A stretch of 9,369 nt of DNA from Candidatus Zixiibacteriota bacterium. Its GTDB lineage: Bacteria; Zixibacteria; MSB-5A5; CAIYYT01. Where the stretch lies: assembly GCA_963205155.1 (NCBI GenBank), contig CAUJJY010000140.1, positions 1-9,369 of the forward strand. The letters are read 5' to 3'. Positions within the stretch are counted from its first letter, which is position 1; each line of letters starts with the position of its first letter. Under the pieces are notes generated by a model. The model was not told where the DNA came from and ran no database searches. It saw only the letters and a list, made by a program, of their open reading frames with translations. Position numbers and translations under genes: made by a program. Below, piece by piece: positions 7,301-9,369 of this stretch.

Positions 7301-8028
7301 TCCATTGGATCAGAGTCCGGCGAGATCGCAAAACCGGTCGCATCATCACCGGAAAAATCGTAGCCGTAAAGATCGTCGACATATCCGTTGAAATCGTCGT
7401 CCGTGCCGATTCTTCCTTCATCTTCGCGGACATTGCGCCAGACATTTGCCGCAAGGTCGGGATGCTCGTAATCCACACCGGTGTCAATAATCGCCACCTT
7501 CACGCGCCCGCGATCTGTCGGACGCTCAAGTGCCGCACTTCGACTGATATCAGCACCCTCGACTCCCGACAGCATTTTCAGCGAGTCGTTCCCCGTCCCC
7601 GGAACGCGGATAATCCCCGGGTACTCCTGTCCGTCATTTTGCATTCCCCATTGGTATGAGTACAACGGATCGCTGAACAACTCCATCAGTACGTCGCGCT
7701 CGACATACACGACATCCGGCTGACTCGCCAAGAATATTTCTGCATCAGCGCGCGCATTTGAGTCGGCAAATTCAACGACATAGACCGACGCCCCAAATCC
7801 GCTTCTTGCCAATGCGTTGCCATTAACTTTGAATAGCGGTGTGAACTTTGCCGCACCTGCCGCGCTACTGATCTTATTAAGGGAGCTTTGTGAAGCCGGA
7901 CTTGCGAGTCGAACGATTAGCCTTGTCGGATGAAAGTCGCCTGCAACCGCCCACGCGGGAGATGCCATAATGACAATTATCGCGAGTGCGAGGTACCATT
8001 TCCTGATCATGCTCGGCGTACCATCCAT
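4348..8028 (-). CDS. Secreted subtilisin-family (S8) serine protease with FG-GAP/VCBS repeats and C-terminal sorting domain
   Basis: A 1226-residue multidomain protein. A signal peptide (residues 7-29) is followed by an inhibitor-I9-like propeptide (about 34-115) and the S8 domain (about 125-480). The catalytic triad is complete: Asp182 (AIIDTGVD), His247 (GHGTHCAG) and Ser415 (DGTSMAAPHVAG), with oxyanion Asn336 (AAAGNSG). An active endopeptidase is therefore expected. Residues about 510-560 and 580-670 look like two Ig-like modules, the second degenerate. Residues about 680-1105 hold eight FG-GAP/VCBS-type repeats with calcium-loop cores such as DIDGDGRAEI (692), DFDGDGDDDI (738), DFDDDGEPEI (902) and DFDNDGLLEM (1073), probably one beta-propeller. 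Residues 1136-1226 are the sorting-type domain (FRLAQNYPNPFN to RRMVMLK), removed or surface-attached after type IX export in known relatives. A Met at codon 7 (8010) would give a more usual signal-peptide start; neither start has a strong ribosome site. The substrate is unknown. It overlaps the propeller gene by four bases. Confidence 0.95.
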   Translation of the reverse strand: MDGTPSMIRKWYLALAIIVIMASPAWAVAGDFHPTRLIVRLASPASQSSLNKISSAAGAAKFTPLFKVNGNALARSGFGASVYVVEFADSNARADAEIFLASQPDVVYVERDVLMELFSDPLYSYQWGMQNDGQEYPGIIRVPGTGNDSLKMLSGVEGADISRSAALERPTDRGRVKVAIIDTGVDYEHPDLAANVWRNVREDEGRIGTDDDFNGYVDDLYGYDFSGDDATGFAISPDSDPMDTIGHGTHCAGIVGAVSGNGIGIEGVAPHVEIMCLKIFPNALASASAEAIVYAVENGAKVISASWGSPYYSTILTEAVTYAVDNGVLFVAAAGNSGSSTPFYPARLEEVLTVGATNSKDEVTKFSTFGNWLDVCAPGQDILSLRAQNTDLYAEGGEPLLRIIENDYYLADGTSMAAPHVAGCAALILSVSPGLAVDSLRNLIINTTDRVADPNGVMATSYSPFGGWGRVNVGRAAGLLRDEYAEIEEPHANEIVTGLVAFNGSASSSTGQSYILEAKPASTEEWQTIGSGSAAIVRGQLSVWDSSPYDGETHLRLSVGEEVAYTTAIRLVNSAKVEILQPSENDTVFSAVDVIGSASVPQFSHYELAYYSDVEPKQKFLIKRSTELLFRKTLAGWTVGQIVPGSGTLQLDVYSDSGMVTVKRRVFIKSALAEGYPRDPGLRPHYCSATGDIDGDGRAEIVNGSRNGIIVSEFIGNTSRLISMPWATSYESALALADFDGDGDDDIVCVTDSGVVVLNSDGDFLPGWPKLVNTGYQYNAYPTPLVSDIDGDSLMEILFINAAGEIYCWHADGSSYFRTQGGLFARTGTNGRPRTFGGSQVVYLFAYDFNKDGYQDIGTLYTAIRGQGGMFMYSGKDGSPLFPRLGDLVLSCDDMFGGVMADFDDDGEPEIAFAYWYSANLAMAVRIVEADGTDLPGWPKLFPEKIQFLTPFQAVGDLDNDSLPELVCVFSALDGGEVYVWHGDGTPFLASEFGRKDGFFAGTTSSLSNPLIVDVDADGELEIISRGGALFLGKPERLLAWNLDASPVVGWPIYTYADPGDVTYATHTPVTGDFDNDGLLEMFMGSSDARLYMWNLPTPVSADAIAWGSFMHDKRNTGSLTIVARPSPPAPPLPTSFRLAQNYPNPFNQSTVIEFDLTSKSQVTIEVINVIGQTVATVASTELEAGTHRVVWEGKDDRGNDLASGVYFYRLRMNNFTETRRMVMLK
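5207..5223. repeat. 17-base direct repeat, copy 1 (encodes PGWPKL)
   Basis: AGTTTGGGCCAGCCGGG here is identical to 5717-5733. On the minus strand it encodes the PGWPKL motif (residues 936-941) of one FG-GAP repeat. It most likely reflects internal duplication of repeat units or conserved codon use, not a mobile element. Confidence 0.6.
5717..5733. repeat. 17-base direct repeat, copy 2 (encodes PGWPKL)
   Basis: Identical to 5207-5223, 510 bases away and in the same reading frame. It encodes PGWPKL of an earlier FG-GAP repeat (residues 766-771). A diverged third version, GWPIYTY, is encoded near 4860-4882. Confidence 0.6.
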
Positions 8029-8091
8029 TATCGTATGAAACTCTGCATTCCGTCGTCAACAATACGCGCGGGTCTCGCGAATTGTCCAATG

Positions 8092-8119
8092 AATATAGCA
8101 GGCGCGGTGCGAGTCGCAA
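8092..8119 (-). promoter_or_regulatory. Possible extended -10 promoter for the protease-propeller pair
   Basis: On the minus strand, TTGCGA (8119-8114, four of six to consensus) lies 16 bases before TATATT (8097-8092, five of six). The -10 is preceded by TGC, giving an extended -10. Transcription would start near 8085 with a leader of about 57 bases to the ATG at 8028. The 114-base gap after nadK shows no clear intrinsic terminator, so some read-through from nadK is possible. Confidence 0.5.
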
Positions 8120-8142
8120 GCGCCGGATTGACTGCCGTTGAT

Positions 8143-9009
8143 TTACTTTTCGGTCGTGGGCAAAACTGCCCAATGGAGTTTCGTCCGCAGGATCTGGTAG
8201 AAGGAATTGTCTGGAAACGTTATCAGACTTGTACTGTGTGCAGCTTTGCGAATCACTATTTGCGTCTGATTCTTCACCCCCACCGAAGTCTGTCCATCTA
8301 CTGTCATCAAACAGGCATGATCGGTCGACGTCACGCGGATCCGGATGCGATCGTCCCCGTGAAACAACAATGGCCGCGCCGCCAATGACTGCGGTGCGAT
8401 CGGTGAAGCGACAATCGCTTCCATGTTCGGGTTGAGCAGCGGACCACCGACTGCGGAATTGTACGCCGTCGAACCCGTTGGCGTACAAATCACCAATCCG
8501 TCGGCACGATACGTCGATATGAATTCGTCATTAACAAACAGGTCAAGTTGAATCAACCGCGCCAAACTGCCGCGGTCAACAACGACATCATTCAGCGCGA
8601 AGTACTGCTTATGTTCGGAGTCATCAACTACTGAAGCCTCAAGCAGCATCCGCTTTTCGATCCGGTGCTTGCCTTCAACAATATCCCGCAGCCGCGGTTC
8701 GACTTCGTCAGCCGAAACCTGCGTGAGAAATCCCAATGAACCCAGATTGACTCCAAGGATCGGTGTTCCAGCGGAACCAACTTCACGTGAGGTTGCCAGC
8801 AGTGTGCCGTCGCCGCCCATCGACACAATAATATCGCACTCGGCCGCCATTCGGCTGCGCAAACTCAAGCGTGAATCATCAATGGAAAGTGCTCGCAGAT
8901 CATCGGCGAGTCGGTAGTCATGCCCGTTCTTTTCTGTCCAGTGGATAACCCTTTTGATAACATCATCGGCCCCCTGTCGCCGGCGGTTGGCGATTATGCC
9001 GAATAACAT
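8143..9009 (-). CDS. nadK: NAD kinase (ATP-NAD kinase)
   Basis: A cytoplasmic 288-residue enzyme that phosphorylates the 2'-hydroxyl of the adenosine ribose of NAD to make NADP; this is within the family's usual length of about 270-310. Family motifs appear in order: GGDGT at 65-69 with catalytic Asp67, NLGSLGFL at 88-95, the Asn-Asp pair at 140-141 (ALNDVVVDRG), the nucleotide-binding segment DGLVICTPTGSTAY (170-183) followed by SAVGGP, and DGQ at 238-240. All key residues are intact. The ATG at 9009 shares its A with the dxs stop (TGATG), and AAGGG lies nine bases upstream, so it is expected to be translated with dxs. In many bacteria dxs and nadK are near neighbours, often with tlyA between them; here no gene intervenes. 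Assignment is secure. Confidence 0.97.
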   Translation of the reverse strand: MLFGIIANRRRQGADDVIKRVIHWTEKNGHDYRLADDLRALSIDDSRLSLRSRMAAECDIIVSMGGDGTLLATSREVGSAGTPILGVNLGSLGFLTQVSADEVEPRLRDIVEGKHRIEKRMLLEASVVDDSEHKQYFALNDVVVDRGSLARLIQLDLFVNDEFISTYRADGLVICTPTGSTAYNSAVGGPLLNPNMEAIVASPIAPQSLAARPLLFHGDDRIRIRVTSTDHACLMTVDGQTSVGVKNQTQIVIRKAAHSTSLITFPDNSFYQILRTKLHWAVLPTTEK

Positions 9010-9369
9010 CAGGGTTTGCCCTTGGCTGCGATCTTAACCGCCGAAATTCTATTTGTCGTAATCGCCGTCTCCATATTCACAGCAGGATTTCCGCTATTTG
9101 TATTGATAGCGACAATCCGCTCGATCGCTTCGGCAATCCCTTCAGGATGCAACTGCAGCAACTTCAGCAATTCCTCGCGGCTGCCGTGCTCGACAAACTC
9201 GTCAGGAATCCCCAGTCGTAGAATGCGAATCTGCTTGCGGCCGTTGTCGGATAACCAATCATTGATACCGGAACCAAAGCCGCCAATCAGTGCACCCTCT
9301 TCGATAGTGACAATCGATGTAAATCGATTCGCAATTTCTGTCAGCATCGTCTCATCAAACGGCTTTACG
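9009..9369 (-). CDS. dxs: 1-deoxy-D-xylulose-5-phosphate synthase, C-terminal part (5' end beyond window)
   Basis: Only the last 119 codons are present; the frame is open to the right edge and begins VKPFDETML. They match the transketolase C-terminal domain of DXS. 'VKPFDE', 'VTIEEGALIGGFGSGI' and 'RLGIPDEFVEHGSREELLKL', then 'HPEGIAEAI', are its signature segments. DXS condenses pyruvate and glyceraldehyde 3-phosphate, using thiamine diphosphate, as the first step of the MEP isoprenoid pathway. The catalytic and cofactor domains lie outside the window. About 33 residues follow the usual final helix (from 'VAINTNSGNP' to 'AKGKP'), rich in Asn, Thr and Ala, which is longer than most DXS C-termini. 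The stop overlaps the nadK start by one base, so the pair is probably one operon. Confidence 0.93.
   Translation of the reverse strand, partial: VKPFDETMLTEIANRFTSIVTIEEGALIGGFGSGINDWLSDNGRKQIRILRLGIPDEFVEHGSREELLKLLQLHPEGIAEAIERIVAINTNSGNPAVNMETAITTNRISAVKIAAKGKP
9019..9023 (-). promoter_or_regulatory. Shine-Dalgarno site of nadK inside the end of dxs
   Basis: Minus-strand AAGGG, nine bases before the nadK ATG at 9009, within the last codons of dxs. It supports the overlapping start and suggests direct initiation in addition to re-initiation after the dxs stop. Confidence 0.6.

Noticed and set aside
7216..7659. Plus-strand 147-codon open frame opposite the S8 catalytic region
   Set aside because: It is antisense to the Asp and His motifs of the protease, whose coding is certain; nothing supports a second product.
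8020..8055. Second promoter-like pair (TTGACG ... GATAAT) just before the protease start
   Set aside because: The spacing is about 21 bases and the -10 would overlap the ATG at 8028, leaving no room for a leader for that start and an almost leaderless mRNA for the one at 8010.
8102..8126. GGCGC / GCGCC inverted repeat after nadK as a terminator
   Set aside because: The stem is five bases with a 14-base loop and no following T run, so it does not meet the intrinsic terminator pattern.
7877..8488. Minus-strand 203-codon open frame spanning the nadK 3' end, the intergenic gap and the protease 5' end
   Set aside because: It overlaps conserved NadK motifs in another frame and the protease signal peptide, and its sequence shows no family features.

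Overview
All six genes in this 9.4 kb window lie on the minus strand, so they read from the right edge to the left. The window looks like chromosomal DNA of a Gram-negative bacterium of moderate G+C. Two large exported proteins end in the 'NPFN' C-terminal domain typical of type IX secretion cargo in the FCB (Fibrobacteres-Chlorobi-Bacteroidetes) superphylum and related candidate phyla such as Zixibacteria, KSB1, Ignavibacteria and Marinimicrobia. A near-consensus sigma70-type promoter (TTGACT-16-TATAAT) and good AAGGAG-type ribosome sites argue against a classical Bacteroidota member, whose promoters differ (TTTG / TAnnTTTG). The lapA-lapB pair indicates an LPS-type outer membrane. The exact phylum is inferred; Zixibacteria-like is only a guess.

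Layout in the direction of transcription. (1) 9369-8143: the 3' end of dxs (isoprenoid precursor synthesis) overlaps nadK (NAD kinase) by one base, forming a housekeeping pair. (2) 8142-8029: a short intergenic stretch with a plausible extended -10 promoter. (3) 8028-2207: two secreted proteins joined by a 4-base ATGA overlap. The first is a 1226-residue subtilisin-family (S8) protease carrying eight FG-GAP/VCBS-type repeats. The second is a 714-residue propeller-like protein with an LVIVD-type motif. Both have a signal peptide and a C-terminal sorting-type domain. (4) 2206-2122: a strong-looking promoter beside an inverted repeat. (5) 2121 to the left edge: an exported 240-residue protein with a PsbP/DUF1795-like look, then lapA (two-helix membrane protein) and lapB (membrane-anchored TPR protein, cut by the window edge), probably one transcription unit.

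The window thus joins metabolic genes, a probable surface protease/propeller pair, and an envelope-homeostasis unit. In E. coli LapB controls LPS synthesis through LpxC degradation by FtsH; whether it does so here is inference. No RNA genes, CRISPR arrays, insertion sequences or prophage genes were seen. No intergenic gap reaches 300 bases.
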